Part shown: positions 46,401 through 48,652 of the stretch, one piece after another
Layout of the letters: each line of letters begins with the position of its first letter
How positions within the stretch are numbered: the first letter of the stretch is position 1
Source of the DNA: Symsagittifera roscoffensis
Taxonomy: Eukaryota; Xenacoelomorpha; Acoela; Convolutidae
Assembly (NCBI RefSeq): GCF_963678635.1
Contig: NC_087071.1
Location: forward strand, 3,797,624-3,861,623
Direction of reading: 5' to 3'
Length of the DNA stretch: 64,000 nucleotides
Notes under the pieces: model-generated
Databases searched by the model: none
Told to the model about the DNA's origin: nothing
What the model saw: only the letters and a program-made list of their open reading frames with translations
Position numbers and translations under genes: made by a program

Positions 46401-48652
46401 TCCCCTTTGTCGAGACCATACAGCGAGAGCTAAAACACGTGATCATCATCATCATCATCATCATGCTTTCTTAGACAAATTTTCTTGTCCTCTGAGGTGT
46501 TAATTGATATAACTTCGAGTATCATTTTTGAGTATTTTCGTTGGCTGTTTCTCGTATTTTGTATGATATAAACACAGTGTACCTCTAATTAATTAACTCC
46601 CAGAAATTGTCCGTGATAACTTTTTTTATGAAAATTCGCAGTTTTTTGCAATCCAAAAAACTTCGACCAATTTAGTTTTCCGACACTTTGACGATCGAAA
46701 TTGTAGTGAATCATCATGAATTAAGCTTTTGCACTTGACTTGAACTCATTTGGATGTATTAGTTCGAAACACAATTATTGCAAGCAATATTGATTCGGCT
46801 TTTCTTTTTCGCCCATTTGCAAACTAGGCTGAGAAAACATTATTGAGCAGACAGTTGTTAAAACATTCGAACTTAATTTAAAACCATATTTATTCAAATA
46901 CCAATTTTAAAAACGTTATCAAACGTAACCATTTTTAAAAAGAATTAGTGATTAAATTTTGATTTTCGGAAAAAAACTAACCCTTCTTGGTTCTCGTTCC
47001 AAATTATCCACAACCAGCGAGGCTCGTTTCGATGACGTCGCATTTGGATCGAAAAACGAAAGTCTTCGCTTACTAGGATCATCCCCAGCTGTCGCGTCTG
47101 CCACGAACGAACCTCGCCTCGGGTCTTTTAGAATCGGAGTCGGAGTAGTCGGGGAAGTCAGATGAGACGAGGGAGGCTGTTCGGCTATTTGGTTCGGAAG
47201 CGAAAGAGTGTTCACATTTCTGGCTCTGATTTTGTTATTATTATTGCTGTTATTGTTGGCATTATTGTTGTTTTCGTTATTACTAGGACTGCTAATATTG
47301 TTAATTCCTTGGTTTTTGTTGTTATTGTTGTTTTCTTTCAGTTTTTGTGTTTTGTTTTCCTCAATAATTGTTGTTGGCAATTGAACAGAAAGTCCTTCAT
47401 TTTTGGCGTTGGAAGAAATCAATTCGGGTGATTTTGTCTCAAACCTGAGGGTTTTTTCCTCCCCACTCGGCCTTAATGAGCTGGAAAACAGTTTTATATA
47501 ATTAATATTGCGATCACAGAAAACTTGCTTGAAATTTTTTTCGGGTTGAAAAAAAAAACAAATGTCCTGATATTTTTTTAATAACATTTCATGTGTTTCC
47601 TCATTGTTTTACTTTTCAAAGATAACATCGATCGAAACATTCTGTACCTTTTACCGAGTAATCGTCGCTTCTTGCTAGAATAAAGTTCATTGATTTCCAG
47701 AAGACAACTTTATGACAATATGCTTATGACAATATTTGAATTTTCGAGAGCATTATTGCCATTGCATCTAATTTGCTTTCAATTTGCCTCAGTAACACAA
47801 AAAGCTGCCAACAAAACAAGACATGCGAAATATTAACTCTTGAAACTGAAAAAAATATCGTTCCAATTAGAGCTAAATTATCATTCCATATCAAACTGAA
47901 TCAAGGTTTTTCAGAGGAAAGGAAAACAAACGGATAAGACCTAAAAAGATATTTCCCATTTCTTAAATGGTGAAAAATCAGAATTTTTTTGGCTTTTTTC
48001 TCGAAGCCGTAAACGAAAACTGTTAATACCACACTCAAGAGCTAGGTCATACCAAACATGGTTAGATCTTTTAGGGTCCATACATAAAAACAATAAGTTA
48101 AGACCATGCTTGAGGCCATACAAAAATGCTGCTTAAACCATATTCGGGCGATAGATAGAAAAATCGGATCTTGTTCACTATTCCCCCCCCCCCTTTTGGA
48201 CCGTGTTAACTATTCCCCATCTCCCCCCCCCCCCCCCCCCCTGTGCATGTATTATTTTTGACAACCATTTCTGTATAAAATATGTATTTCAAAAATGTCA
48301 ACAATTAACTGGGTTTTCATTTTCGCGCGTTCTTATTTGTATTACTCACTATTTATATAATACCCATGGGAAAAAATTTTAAATTAATATATTTTCTGAA
48401 AATTGTTTTAAGCTATTATTAGTGTGGCCGCCAAAGTTGAATTTCTGAAAATCCAAATAGGGGGGAATTAGTTAAAAAGATCCGAAAAATCTGGAAAAAA
48501 TGACGTTACCTTTCAGAAGTTACTACATCTTGTGCACTGGTCGCTTCAAGTTTATCTGGACTGGGGGGCTTTGTCTCGACCAGATCGAGGGAACTGACCA
48601 AAACGGGGCCATAAGGCGTCCAGGAGATGTAGTTTGCAGACATCTGACTCAT
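15458..48652 (-). CDS. KY/hillarin-like transglutaminase-domain protein, 14 coding exons
   Basis: Gene model from 14 minus-strand exons, listed separately; intron phases agree at all 13 junctions and the total is 3225 nt (1074 residues). Residues 1-315 are low-complexity and basic, with an Asn tract and repeated RRxS-type sites. Residues about 316-443 are a transglutaminase-like core: a KARAIF-like helix (QKSRAIFHYIT), then RRGSFSLYTLMFEIFC, PCVTIEGW, HSWNA with His424, and LVD with Asp439. The usual catalytic Cys position in R-x-G-x-C-x-x-Y is Phe382. After a Ser/Pro linker come DYYFCPVPEDFIFTHFPF and a WQLL motif typical of KY proteins, then three Ig-like KY modules and the start of a fourth. 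KY-family proteins are cytoskeletal adaptors (muscle Z-disc, septum or cortex). Activity here is doubtful. The 19.7 kb intron between exons 8 and 9 holds the LTR element. Confidence 0.85.
16754..16929 (-). CDS. KY-like gene exon 13, KY module 2 start
   Basis: Acceptor TTCATTCAG|GAG, donor GAG|GTAAAT; phase 1 in, phase 0 out. Encodes LLGPQRAAMEYLNLTFIDHE and the strand FRVHASGNLVVRIYG. The LGP start is typical of a KY module. Confidence 0.85.
16930..18327. other. Intron of KY-like gene
   Basis: AT-rich. Contains the SINE-like head at 17143-17212. Next to the proposed GC donor is a short tandem duplication (GAGTCCGTTCAAAAA twice on minus, 18285-18322). Confidence 0.5.
17143..17212 (+). repeat. 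tRNA-derived SINE head
   Basis: A-box-like GTGGCTATGAATTGGCTAAA and B-box GGTTCAAACC (17191-17200), spaced as in a tRNA gene. Flanking text does not complete an acceptor stem, so I call a SINE remnant inside a KY-like intron. Confidence 0.5.
18328..18573 (-). CDS. KY-like gene exon 12, KY module 1 end, probable GC donor
   Basis: Acceptor TGCCACCAG|GTC. Encodes PRYVFFYRDQTKIVFETRLN, GEFSIVFFC and CEFANYKLVCNYEEPP, the usual module ending. The next exon requires exit in phase 1. The only well-formed phase-1 donor before the in-frame stop at 18239 is ACAG|GCGAGT, a GC-AG type site. If wrong, the exon may run further or a small exon is missing, but the total model length divides by three with this choice. 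Confidence 0.75.
18600..18870. repeat. Minisatellite of ATGATACAATTTTTGATACA-type units
   Basis: About five to seven degenerate units of roughly 45-50 bp, built from GATACAATTTTTGATACAAT and AGCTTTTCAAAA. It lies in the intron between KY exons 11 and 12, close to the exon 12 acceptor. Confidence 0.6.
19119..19248 (-). CDS. KY-like gene exon 11, KY module 1
   Basis: Acceptor ATATTTTAG|GGT, donor AAAG|GTAATT; phase 0 in, phase 1 out. Encodes GLNVTEDTHFTTTVKTTNGT and a run of beta-strand-like hydrophobic residues (KFVFRLPISFVLEFRVQLL). Confidence 0.85.
19834..20056 (-). CDS. KY-like gene exon 10
   Basis: Acceptor AATTGCAG|ATC, donor ATG|GTAAGA; phase 2 in, phase 0 out. Encodes EDYYFCPVPEDFIFTHFPFE and KWQLL, the signature after the core in KY proteins, then a segment ending RDEFFMM that opens module 1. 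Confidence 0.9.
20448..20607 (-). CDS. KY-like gene exon 9, Ser/Pro/Asn-rich linker
   Basis: Acceptor TTCCCCCAG|GTG, donor GAAAG|GTACAT. Its phase matches exon 8 across the LTR-element insertion (G|GT restores a Gly codon). Encodes a Ser/Pro/Asn-rich insert of about 50 residues that lengthens the usual gap between the core and the KY modules. Confidence 0.8.
20941..21350 (-). repeat. 3' LTR (relative to element sense)
   Basis: 410 bp; by eye identical to 39451-39860. Contains a TATAAG-type box on minus (AGTATAAGAG) and a 28 bp palindrome at 21208-21235. Confidence 0.9.
21208..21235. repeat. Perfect 13 bp inverted repeat in the 3' LTR
   Basis: Arms GTGCTGAAATTAC and GTAATTTCAGCAC with a 2 bp centre. 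It could be a protein-binding palindrome or an RNA hairpin near the LTR R region. The same palindrome is at 39718-39745. Confidence 0.8.
21351..21362 (-). other. Possible polypurine tract
   Basis: Reads AACCCGGATGGG directly before the 3' LTR on the minus strand. Partly purine-rich and in the right place for plus-strand priming, but not a clean tract. Confidence 0.3.
21403..21879 (+). CDS. Antisense ORF next to the 3' LTR, unknown
   Basis: A 158-codon ATG-started frame on the plus strand, opposite to the element genes, starting 53 bp from the LTR. It encodes DGRWYLANILFLLGFLIREV and a Cys/Trp-containing C-terminal part, and I recognise no family. The local sequence is less AT-rich than its surroundings, and minus-strand frames of about 50-80 codons without starts are also open, so the coding strand is not certain. 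It might be antisense LTR-driven, or chance. Confidence 0.3.
   Translation: MDDGRWYLANILFLLGFLIREVPDSIVVSSQDNDWVFATNSNLISEWLAMSGFSVSLMRTSLCLTLSGNGVEIVRGGDAWLLGSVRILEHRGGHWSSSMKSFSAKSSRTLNPLSCDCGRHIDCSWPFFLECSRVVLSLDVRPWCCILIYVLHNVIYIL
21880..22943. other. Spacer between 602-codon ORF and 3' LTR
   Basis: Strongly T/G-rich on plus (A/C-rich in element sense), with several short frames on both strands. No supported gene; probably 3' untranslated sequence. Confidence 0.4.
22944..24752 (-). CDS. 602-residue accessory protein of unknown function
   Basis: Uninterrupted ATG-started frame, the last gene of the LTR element, 160 bp after the env-like stop. Residues 1 to about 200 are Ser/Thr/Pro/Asn-rich and probably disordered. 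From about residue 205 the sequence looks folded: rich in Phe, Tyr and His, with RTFKRMFPNHPFPAKPG, ITLPSFPQYTL, EKFFIKTPYVFTLNIFDRKF and a C-terminal helix-like LLWPLLQTKNIIRILAKLL. There is no signal peptide, no clear membrane segment and no motif I recognise. Intactness beside a broken gag-pol suggests constraint or recent origin. It could be a captured host or viral gene, or a retroviral-type accessory regulator. Confidence 0.75.
   Translation of the reverse strand: MSRQLGSLHRSNSHPTNLTTPIPIIPLFAFPPPDFPSSNVTSGMNSDTNSHISVLYSISQLNNPNIETPDEFADSEPSPSNNFHTNSLNFSQPPFQTILPNNPDPTNSTPSYASQVTPTYSSFHSDQSSHSPDTPRISPELDNFITLQQQPYHLDTPTINQISSTIDSSNPPTPTPSSIYIESLAPSSTTTESSLSTNRAYRTFKRMFPNHPFPAKPGTAREYINHPKHTNTKEFLAITLPSFPQYTLNTPHDTNETRNFVDEYVLMPTLPWTSYYHFTNPLCLPLSNTHIDIERNKDMLYRLTTPLTPRQFTYIGYKKSLKTHTAPRANEYTLEYYDHNIIRTNQDQFLDDDRFANPQITEKFFIKTPYVFTLNIFDRKFDHIILEALTDTQAYESFKERFQIFSLTFHFLAPHERDLHCSHDIMLRTKQTHTYTYYRFIQNHFDLHTPSRQPHHRFQFINSKYTSPFFLNFTYCIKETNLHGILRNYDPITQMYIFCPITKTFNAEESRPFLIPHEFVQPIEIPILEFIHNTKFNHKLYNLIQNTPYEFAVGTEELTTIKALQLLWPLLQTKNIIRILAKLLTTSDLIHDIFPHGFFPDD
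24913..27366 (-). CDS. env: Envelope-like type I membrane glycoprotein
   Basis: 817 codons with an ATG start. A signal peptide lies at residues 1-18 (YILKLLIFLQLLFLVIS). A long Cys-containing ectodomain with several N-x-S/T sites follows, then a hydrophobic region near residues 680-725 (GWPYYILEKLTILYAMFNFI, GFLFSLLKG) that would anchor it, and a second hydrophobic stretch (ILFAGFFGIFSTSINKILL) before a Pro-rich tail. Position after integrase fits a retroviral-type env that could allow cell-to-cell spread. The N-terminal YDCE...C pattern recalls glycoproteins captured by LTR elements from RNA viruses such as chuviruses, but I cannot assign it. The start overlaps the end of the upstream frame by 13 bp. 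Confidence 0.75.
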   Translation of the reverse strand: MYILKLLIFLQLLFLVISNQNINPSPRTGPQDLLVTHYDCEENEQKTLHKYAINQVSQCETEPQAIETTNVIATLYSKARATTVIGNKFTATFSEKKVHCSQVSNGNKNRLDHESFYQSNIERLLHLNPEDCKNELLRLNITKNKNTDRNLVYFQVFSDSVPQAELERYQGHIKLDEKYPYNGAHGRLTYDMHDKHWIPHIGINDPSNCKADTKNKGYQEIMFFDWKIQLEKIQLTRDLSDNTMIYQGIRLPCKNDQGYCDPTTRTQATIVWFPEDTCTTFQVAKIHARMIKFHEKYFIQSIPYEQVNPLRKISSNFRNIHNIENKLTRFQIYQETELACKYRNPLHKTQYSEILVEYENGFDMTTGKIKVDPYATSHPLNEGTSYIPVKFQKNTGQPGGHLKPQDDQSTRLQELSLMNSTYFGNIHYDNHLDMKLDYTISRIFQEMSLSELETLHQLCELERTQILKSLALAVLKIPYAGYLLSGNRSNFLDYEGNILWFYTCTKKVSPLYVFEDKRCYKRIPIFYKNKVHFVDTLSRRTYFWDTAVPCGSENSHNVVQLNPDEDKYYLLTPYPTLMQSLKKFSLESIRAIARNPNIDLQSIGIYSKSDIQHHIRTQQFQELLTQMDTIQRQSIDQNLRKLAETAGFADIYTQDYSGYFTDIKDYIYLNGEKYRPQDISPLNIFSFVTLKNQILDFLGWPYYILEKLTILYAMFNFIGFLFSLLKGIYNTCAIHTQVNRQASVARILFAGFFGIFSTSINKILLDAQIKEYNTKIATRQNTYDEEHNNVDTTPTAPQLPPLPHNHPLSLVPRNFRF
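27354..28487 (-). CDS. 377-codon frame without ATG, disordered, overlaps env start
   Basis: I read this frame codon by codon: it is open from just after a TAG at 28488-28490 to a stop at 27354, and I saw no ATG in it. The predicted protein is rich in Ser, Thr, Pro, Gln and Asn (for example IDISTDTTTSSSLPETLS), with a more structured end (WALNRLQYRQDIHDDIRDHN; VIYKYDRYTKKTIGYITFYN). The TAG just upstream (AAAAGAATAG) could itself be a splice acceptor, so a spliced message may supply the start codon. It overlaps the env ATG by 13 bp. Alternatives are non-AUG initiation (first TTG at 27536) or an in-frame leader for another protein. Confidence 0.6.
   Translation of the reverse strand, partial: TKKLSKIATQQSQSQSSPTSSQNNPITPSTTQNPQTSTRISFQDNPYTFEERHARLSEPLEPVQRQAPLSEPTYNLYPTLPQELSRIRNPSQNQNTVEINRQIIHPRRNRNFQTPRVHFDIPQSPSQNTPENPIGILPETPTLLSQRSTSSLPSDYLGSTPTSEQIRENPFNPPNQASRLPYWTTHSFTQGELNLVNDPIDISTDTTTSSSLPETLSLPSTPSISQISPPPFNLNFPNNLDARYREQSSTNIPLRLDWNTFTAPPPLFGQHLESNRLHNWALNRLQYRQDIHDDIRDHNIQILQQNSLQLKFEITVKLNNITQLPYPLNPPNITAQSLPPPFITTEVIYKYDRYTKKTIGYITFYNPYSGLSYTCIF
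28488..29504. other. Gap between integrase and the ATG-less frame
   Basis: About 1 kb, T/G-rich on plus. The only candidate gene is a small hydrophobic ORF at 28696-28911; the rest shows nothing supportable. Confidence 0.4.
28696..28911 (-). CDS. Candidate 71-residue hydrophobic protein
   Basis: ATG-started, with one very hydrophobic stretch (FLILLIIFCNIFLIFYTIFE) and a short polar tail. Size and layout resemble a single-pass viroporin-like peptide, but AT-rich DNA easily yields Phe/Ile/Leu-rich frames by chance. Confidence 0.3.
   Translation of the reverse strand: MLLYQTVTKIITNLKQFFTILETFIIFLFDILESFLILLIIFCNIFLIFYTIFELFLQLSKTLDYIHRYDL
29505..30812 (-). CDS. pol: Integrase core and C-terminal domain
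   Basis: Catalytic triad visible: Asp in SFDTKGPIS, Asp in VTDNGTEF, and Glu in NGSVEGMN with exactly 35 residues between the last two (DX35E). The C-terminal GPY/F-type module reads LRKGPYQIIAKPTDVTYKI. The tail is Asn/Lys-rich, with no chromodomain seen. It inserts cDNA into the host chromosome. The frame begins without ATG and continues, by a +1 change near 30802-30840, from the zinc-binding part upstream. Confidence 0.85.
   Translation of the reverse strand: MYFNHRISFDTKGPISPSSEGNSYIMVIVDAFTHYVALNPVPHCNAYYAYTTLYEHWIAKFGLPEILVTDNGTEFINNEIITLCHLYNIKRKPRTSHAPWTNGSVEGMNRSLQEYLRCIINGNDTRYTEWSADVKLFPLAYNSQITTTLGMSPYEMVFNQKPRKPIMFTANSHKNAQGYCQPNKDSICYNLPLHTHDEDHFHHPQILKLASGTHTEWILNRDKKHNEIYQKVTKKLLQRQNINEQINSRFTPASDLKIGTFVLIPNFNTQKGISKKLQPLRKGPYQIIAKPTDVTYKITDSDKKEIVQHRNNLLPYYPKEYALRELTQLYSFTGLKVIQNDPHTENITKEQNDIHLGNQNTKSNTTKNNTKNLDQNTSQKERKNRKMIPQIIPQEQIDKSEHRESSRLRNQPRKNYKLFIPQSKILKKIEFQKQP
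30802..31407 (-). CDS. pol: Integrase N-terminal zinc-binding (HHCC) part
   Basis: Open frame following an in-frame TAA at 31408-31410. The HHCC motif is visible as HTQNIKGH and CNDC, separated by FYFPNAPIW. The preceding 100 residues are typical RNase H to integrase linker. It is not an independent gene: part of pol, separated from RT by a +1 change and a TAA, and from the catalytic core by another +1 change. Confidence 0.8.
   Translation of the reverse strand, partial: NLTDKINLSGPQTNDSKYTINQVFDLHDPLDTIPLSKLEIENIFLPPTETITISTLKQYQNLDPVIRQLKSWHKYRTKPIKADSTILGNKTLLRYFRKFNNTTINENTDLLEYKLNESTVPCLPLSMILIAFNISHTQNIKGHSGSEKTYSNFIQNFYFPNAPIWIKVLCNDCIVCQLNKPYPNQKQIAQKQDFKGQSFVL
31475..33655 (-). CDS. 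pol: Reverse transcriptase and RNase H
   Basis: Conserved RT blocks in order: ADMNSAYNQMPLDE, QFVIGNQQYEFNRLFYGIS, GPAAFSAFM, YLDD with the catalytic Asp pair, KSHFFLTRVKFLGH, and FLGMLNFLSKYV. RNase H follows with MCDASNFGIGAALLQ, RECTAIIYTLTEYEF and LFTDHKPIIF. This is a Ty3/Gypsy-type pol. The frame is the same as protease and is separated from it only by a TAA at 33656-33658; there is no ATG at its start. It ends in an A7 run followed by TAA at 31475-31477, where a +1 change begins the integrase frame. Confidence 0.9.
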   Translation of the reverse strand, partial: QRKHLKPLSGNIYNFSIKQVHQFDKKQNKQKFYMSDFEFKPIHKFFKITISSIKYLKNSNSDIISLHVYNNTPYQVTLPLGLLGYCETNATISPIHEKAYRVNNILQLLDICQSTILNEELSINNIISNENRNTDYFTKTPYFKPTFNISNYTESQQKFLTMFNFQHSQITQDEFEKLAKQLIKYSSVYATSKFDVGKISSSLHLPLKPDAVFKKQRASKVPIHLHDKVNRLLDILEQYNIISPVNKEEQPKGNTFINPVIILAKGESLKIVLDARYLNSLIDESKCNWPIEPIQVILTKINGKYFTTADMNSAYNQMPLDEQSRRLTQFVIGNQQYEFNRLFYGISIGPAAFSAFMSKIFRPLILKKNAITYLDDVFMQSQTKEEMFNVLEQYHQILQNENLKAAPDKSHFFLTRVKFLGHNIERKTITPLKSRIDAIQKLQPPTIKKKIQEFLGMLNFLSKYVYKMQLYLRPFYNILRQQNNFEWNTEHQARFEEIKKLLTEQISNTIPDSNEPFYAMCDASNFGIGAALLQSHNSTNKMNLISANSRLFTQAELRLSTLMRECTAIIYTLTEYEFLILGSKHPTVLFTDHKPIIFLFTQKSNPNHRVYRFQLILMKFPNLHIVWTAGKNLALPDTLSRNTPPETLTRKTTVEIPKNIKFYLAENETSPRLECKYAVKTDVEQSQINNLQHFPLYLDCQNNHYEVDLLGTSTFKPIPYSQWIKK
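33656..35000 (-). CDS. pro: Asn/Arg/Ser-rich nucleocapsid tail and aspartic protease
   Basis: The frame is open back to about 35.0 kb. The first part is a low-complexity Asn/Arg/Ser/Tyr tract (NRNYS- and NNSYNR-type repeats), likely an RNA-binding nucleocapsid tail. Then comes a retroviral-type aspartic protease: the catalytic FLIDSGAESNIINI near 34060, and HNIIGIPFISKY as the second conserved block. The first ATG in this frame is at 34387, after the tract, so expression probably depends on continuation from gag. It ends in TAA (33656-33658) directly followed in frame by the RT region. Confidence 0.75.
35004..35309 (-). CDS. gag: Gag nucleocapsid zinc knuckle segment
   Basis: Contains KWCNYCRRYGHSISEC, a CX2CX4HX4C zinc knuckle that packages RNA. 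No ATG. It is joined to the capsid segment by a +1 change at or before an A7 run (35235-35241); the shift must precede the first Cys for the knuckle to be complete. Another +1 change near its end leads into the protease frame. Confidence 0.75.
   Translation of the reverse strand: MKKSLKYSIFTKNTQTLKANHLSKKWCNYCRRYGHSISECRQKQQDNQNKPQKYKEPNKSFYQYMKKDQNLPNKTVYSNNSSGKPLPNKTTHKLYKKSITI
35227..35712 (-). CDS. gag: Gag capsid C-terminal segment
   Basis: 161 codons with the look of a Ty3/Gypsy capsid second half (NETIKQLAVRIETLVRKAY, LDFRKLVDKLGQAEITMKLE). It starts within an A5 run (35712-35716) where the preceding frame ends, so it is a continuation of gag after a +1 change rather than a gene of its own. 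Confidence 0.75.
   Translation of the reverse strand: MFDSERNKQQQRVLCNEIRRLPNETIKQLAVRIETLVRKAYSLNTHDYKNTKMTEILMMTLTPQLRKIAIKKRASHPSSIREPDLDFRKLVDKLGQAEITMKLEETENLKLQYVNRIETASTNINNIQESDTDLVEKITEILNIYEKHPNFKGKPSFKKMV
35705..37636 (-). CDS. gag: Gag main segment
   Basis: 643 codons. A folded N-terminal part (VKIKRQIIDHYLKDICNLTQ onward) is followed by a long Gln/Asn/Pro/Thr-rich middle with repeats such as PIQQQNPINTQSFQPIQQQN, and then the start of capsid with KPLMVFTGTDPEYSVEDYL, TTLDGAAQKWFSVLP and NRFTQELF, typical of Gypsy Gag. It opens with TTG, not ATG, and continues upstream by a +1 change from 37485-37760. Confidence 0.8.
   Translation of the reverse strand: MNPESVHVKQFPDVKIKRQIIDHYLKDICNLTQQYGIYSIEFSSPNQNHSKYIIQTDDLDLEFSKVFSEYIKSIQYHNSQRANSIFTNEVFAIIYSYISILENEIQIPNVSPTETSKHIRVRHEITLLSSFQNIIKENFTKDEVSQHTKHDLQKILAWFIIDYFTHNIDLISQARKNFRPQNSNDDTAITEQSDYVWDPEWSHPASINFPQSISSQAISTISYVRDYVRVIPLTIDAKPLNYNTFLPDMQNNSLNSTVIHNENLNGTRNLTQQDIQTPSHFINEEIVHTTTTQQSISPIRPNLTTPRNTNPSQTQVTLQSTVKPSVAPKYSHMDYQTYRPMTIPQKTRKTFTRNNFADHNYNYTHPSKTNYQPRKNFSNYTRSRNWDNPMAPPNSVNFQTNLHPPQDRSENYPFFQQNKNKKQTSYQMDYLSSDDDFLQPDIFAPYNQEYRGQGIQKPHTYNRIFSPQPIDTQNQQPIQQQNPINTQSFQPIQQQNPMIANSYQPTQMQNEIPLPYYLQQHEITRNQLSNFSQMPNAAESLQMTMNPYLMGGSSITSNKPLMVFTGTDPEYSVEDYLNAVTANLILNIGPEPINTPLHQNWIHRRTALIQTTLDGAAQKWFSVLPIEIKSNWNRFTQELFKNV
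37485..37760 (-). CDS. gag: Gag N-terminal segment
   Basis: 91 codons with an ATG at 37760, starting SSTHTPGEESPDDDDIFPF, acidic. Only roughly its first 42 codons are likely used before a +1 change around 37620-37640 into the main gag frame. The ATG overlaps the end of the 155-codon upstream frame inside an A6 run (37760-37765). Confidence 0.55.
   Translation of the reverse strand: MSSTHTPGEESPDDDDIFPFIVDATTDRGQHIFCKNLLLNLFEPGISPCKTVPRCKNQKTNYRSLSKRYMQPNTTIRNLLHRIQLTKPESQ
37735..38202 (-). CDS. 155-codon basic protein, gag leader or separate ORF
   Basis: ATG-started first ORF of the element, overlapping the gag N-terminal segment by 26 bp in the -0/+1 relation. It carries a strongly basic stretch (RTKRQTLKRKIITKQRQITR), a Ser/Glu-rich segment and a second basic cluster (KRGKRRIKKQYKHKP), possible nuclear-localisation or nucleic-acid-binding signals. 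Either the true N-terminus of Gag or an independent small protein. Confidence 0.55.
   Translation of the reverse strand: MSFKNLGNKQTIVLHNCEIDNKKYDLVITPHTQTVGYIRTKRQTLKRKIITKQRQITRKRFSKNRNAFSESETNSLDELFKLKESIDKNCPIHDQLYFSDSETTSNSSKRGKRRIKKQYKHKPVHLCNWNQPIRHIDNYILTVIERKNELNAHPR
38203..39430. other. Element leader between primer site and first ORF
   Basis: Contains repeated motifs: a CAGGGTTGG(GG)AGA...ATCGAT(T)CC block near 38307, 38421 and a diverged form near 38637, and a tandem pair GATCCAAGG(A/G)TA(G/A)GCCTTGATGATC at 38720 and 38781. These could act in RNA packaging or dimerisation. A 77-codon ATG-started frame lies at 39130-39363. Confidence 0.5.
39130..39363 (-). CDS. Candidate 77-codon leader ORF
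   Basis: ATG-started, basic and non-repetitive (SLRLNRSEPIFRTITELPGI, RRPRTRDDIRQSR). It sits about 70 bp after the primer-binding site. It could be a first coding exon spliced to later ORFs or an upstream ORF; nothing decides between these and chance. Confidence 0.3.
   Translation of the reverse strand: MLYDNNLIEMSLRLNRSEPIFRTITELPGIGRRPRTRDDIRQSRNLPYSYMIVRQKPEQTFVFRILLAMNLDFHLQT
39431..39448 (-). other. tRNA primer-binding site
   Basis: The plus strand reads AGACTTATGGTCGCACCA, ending in CCA two bases from the LTR, which is how a tRNA 3' end would look. On the minus strand it begins TGGTGCGACC, the standard TGG start of a PBS. The tRNA species is not identified. Confidence 0.65.
39451..39860 (-). 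repeat. 5' LTR (relative to element sense)
   Basis: 410 bp, identical by eye to 20941-21350, followed by the ACTA target duplication. Carries the same 28 bp palindrome at 39718-39745. Confidence 0.9.
40273..40418 (-). CDS. KY-like gene exon 8, His and Asp of the core
   Basis: Acceptor TTTTCCTAG|GTA, donor TTCG|GTATTT; phase 2 in, phase 1 out. Encodes residues 394-443: PCVTIEGW, HSWNAAYLDGEWFLVD and AFG. His424 and Asp439 of the canonical triad are retained. This is the last exon before the LTR element. Confidence 0.9.
40419..41149. other. Intron 7 of KY-like gene
   Basis: AT-rich, with an imperfect (ATAATCATAATA)n microsatellite at about 40437-40545. No gene. Confidence 0.5.
41150..41269 (-). 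CDS. KY-like gene exon 7, would-be catalytic Cys exon
   Basis: Acceptor CTGATTAG|GAC, donor TTGCAG|GTAAGA, phase 2-2. Encodes residues 354-394, including TPLAFLAGI and RRGSFSLYTLMFEIFC. Aligned with the family pattern R-x-G-x-C-x-x-Y-x-x-(L/M)-F-x-x-x-C, the catalytic Cys column is Phe382; the other conserved positions fit. Confidence 0.85.
41270..44061. other. Intron 6 of KY-like gene
   Basis: 2.8 kb, AT-rich. Contains an inverted copy of repeat family A at about 42150-42660. No coding signal. Confidence 0.5.
42150..42660 (-). repeat. Dispersed repeat family A, inverted copy
   Basis: The reverse complement of 42570-42655 matches 11733-11800 (AGCCGGTTACTGTGC, CGACCATA). Around 42160-42210 the reverse complement matches the A-rich CTAAAACAC block of 10030 and 12520. 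Confidence 0.45.
44062..44177 (-). CDS. KY-like gene exon 6, start of transglutaminase-like core
   Basis: Acceptor GTGTAG|ATC, donor CACTAG|GTAGGC; phase 0 in, phase 2 out. Encodes IDFDTILHFLFDSDDVRTDI followed by QKSRAIFHYITT, matching the conserved (K)ARAIFRWI helix that opens KY-type transglutaminase-like domains. Confidence 0.85.
44451..44540 (-). CDS. KY-like gene exon 5
   Basis: 30 codons, phase 0-0, acceptor TTTTGCAG|ACG, donor TCT|GTAAGT. Encodes a proline-rich start and VDLKKFTRIDDHTES, the run-in to the core domain. Confidence 0.8.
44959..45090 (-). CDS. KY-like gene exon 4
   Basis: 44 codons, phase 0-0, acceptor TTTCTCCAG|GTG, donor AAG|GTAAGT. Contains RRRRRSSAQ and the segment ARDQLLGFLFRDDPQLLK, a likely amphipathic stretch ahead of the transglutaminase-like core. 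Confidence 0.8.
46349..46429 (-). CDS. KY-like gene exon 3
   Basis: A 27-codon phase 0-0 exon, acceptor GTTTTAG|CTC, donor GAG|GTATGA. Read with the AGG that ends exon 2 it gives RRLSLYG, and it also contains RRSSTF, continuing the ladder of basic-Ser sites. A CAT/ATC microsatellite (46441-46464) lies just beyond the acceptor. Confidence 0.75.
46441..46464. repeat. (ATC)n microsatellite
   Basis: About seven ATC units in the intron just upstream of KY exon 3. Confidence 0.8.
46982..47480 (-). CDS. KY-like gene exon 2, Asn-rich and basic N-terminal region
   Basis: Acceptor TTTTCCAG|CTC, donor AGG|GTTAGT; enters in phase 2 and leaves in phase 0. Encodes residues 48-214. A long Asn-rich tract, probably an expanded AAT/AAC repeat, is followed by Thr/Pro-rich text and three basic-Ser sites: RRGSF, KRRLSF and KRASL. 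Presumed disordered. Confidence 0.8.
48183..48241. repeat. Two poly-C tracts
   Basis: A C12 run and a C18 run separated by 29 bp, in the intron between KY exons 1 and 2. The text around them (TGTTCACTATTCCCC) recurs near 8325, 41025 and 45105 next to other C/G runs, suggesting ends of one MITE-like family. Confidence 0.5.
48510..48652 (-). CDS. KY-like gene exon 1
   Basis: Start chosen at the ATG of MSQMSANYIS, the first ATG in the exon; a second in-frame ATG lies three codons on. It ends at GAAAG|GTAACG in phase 2. I see no convincing acceptor upstream, so this is taken as the first coding exon. Encodes residues 1-47 plus part of 48, with no signal peptide. Confidence 0.65.
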
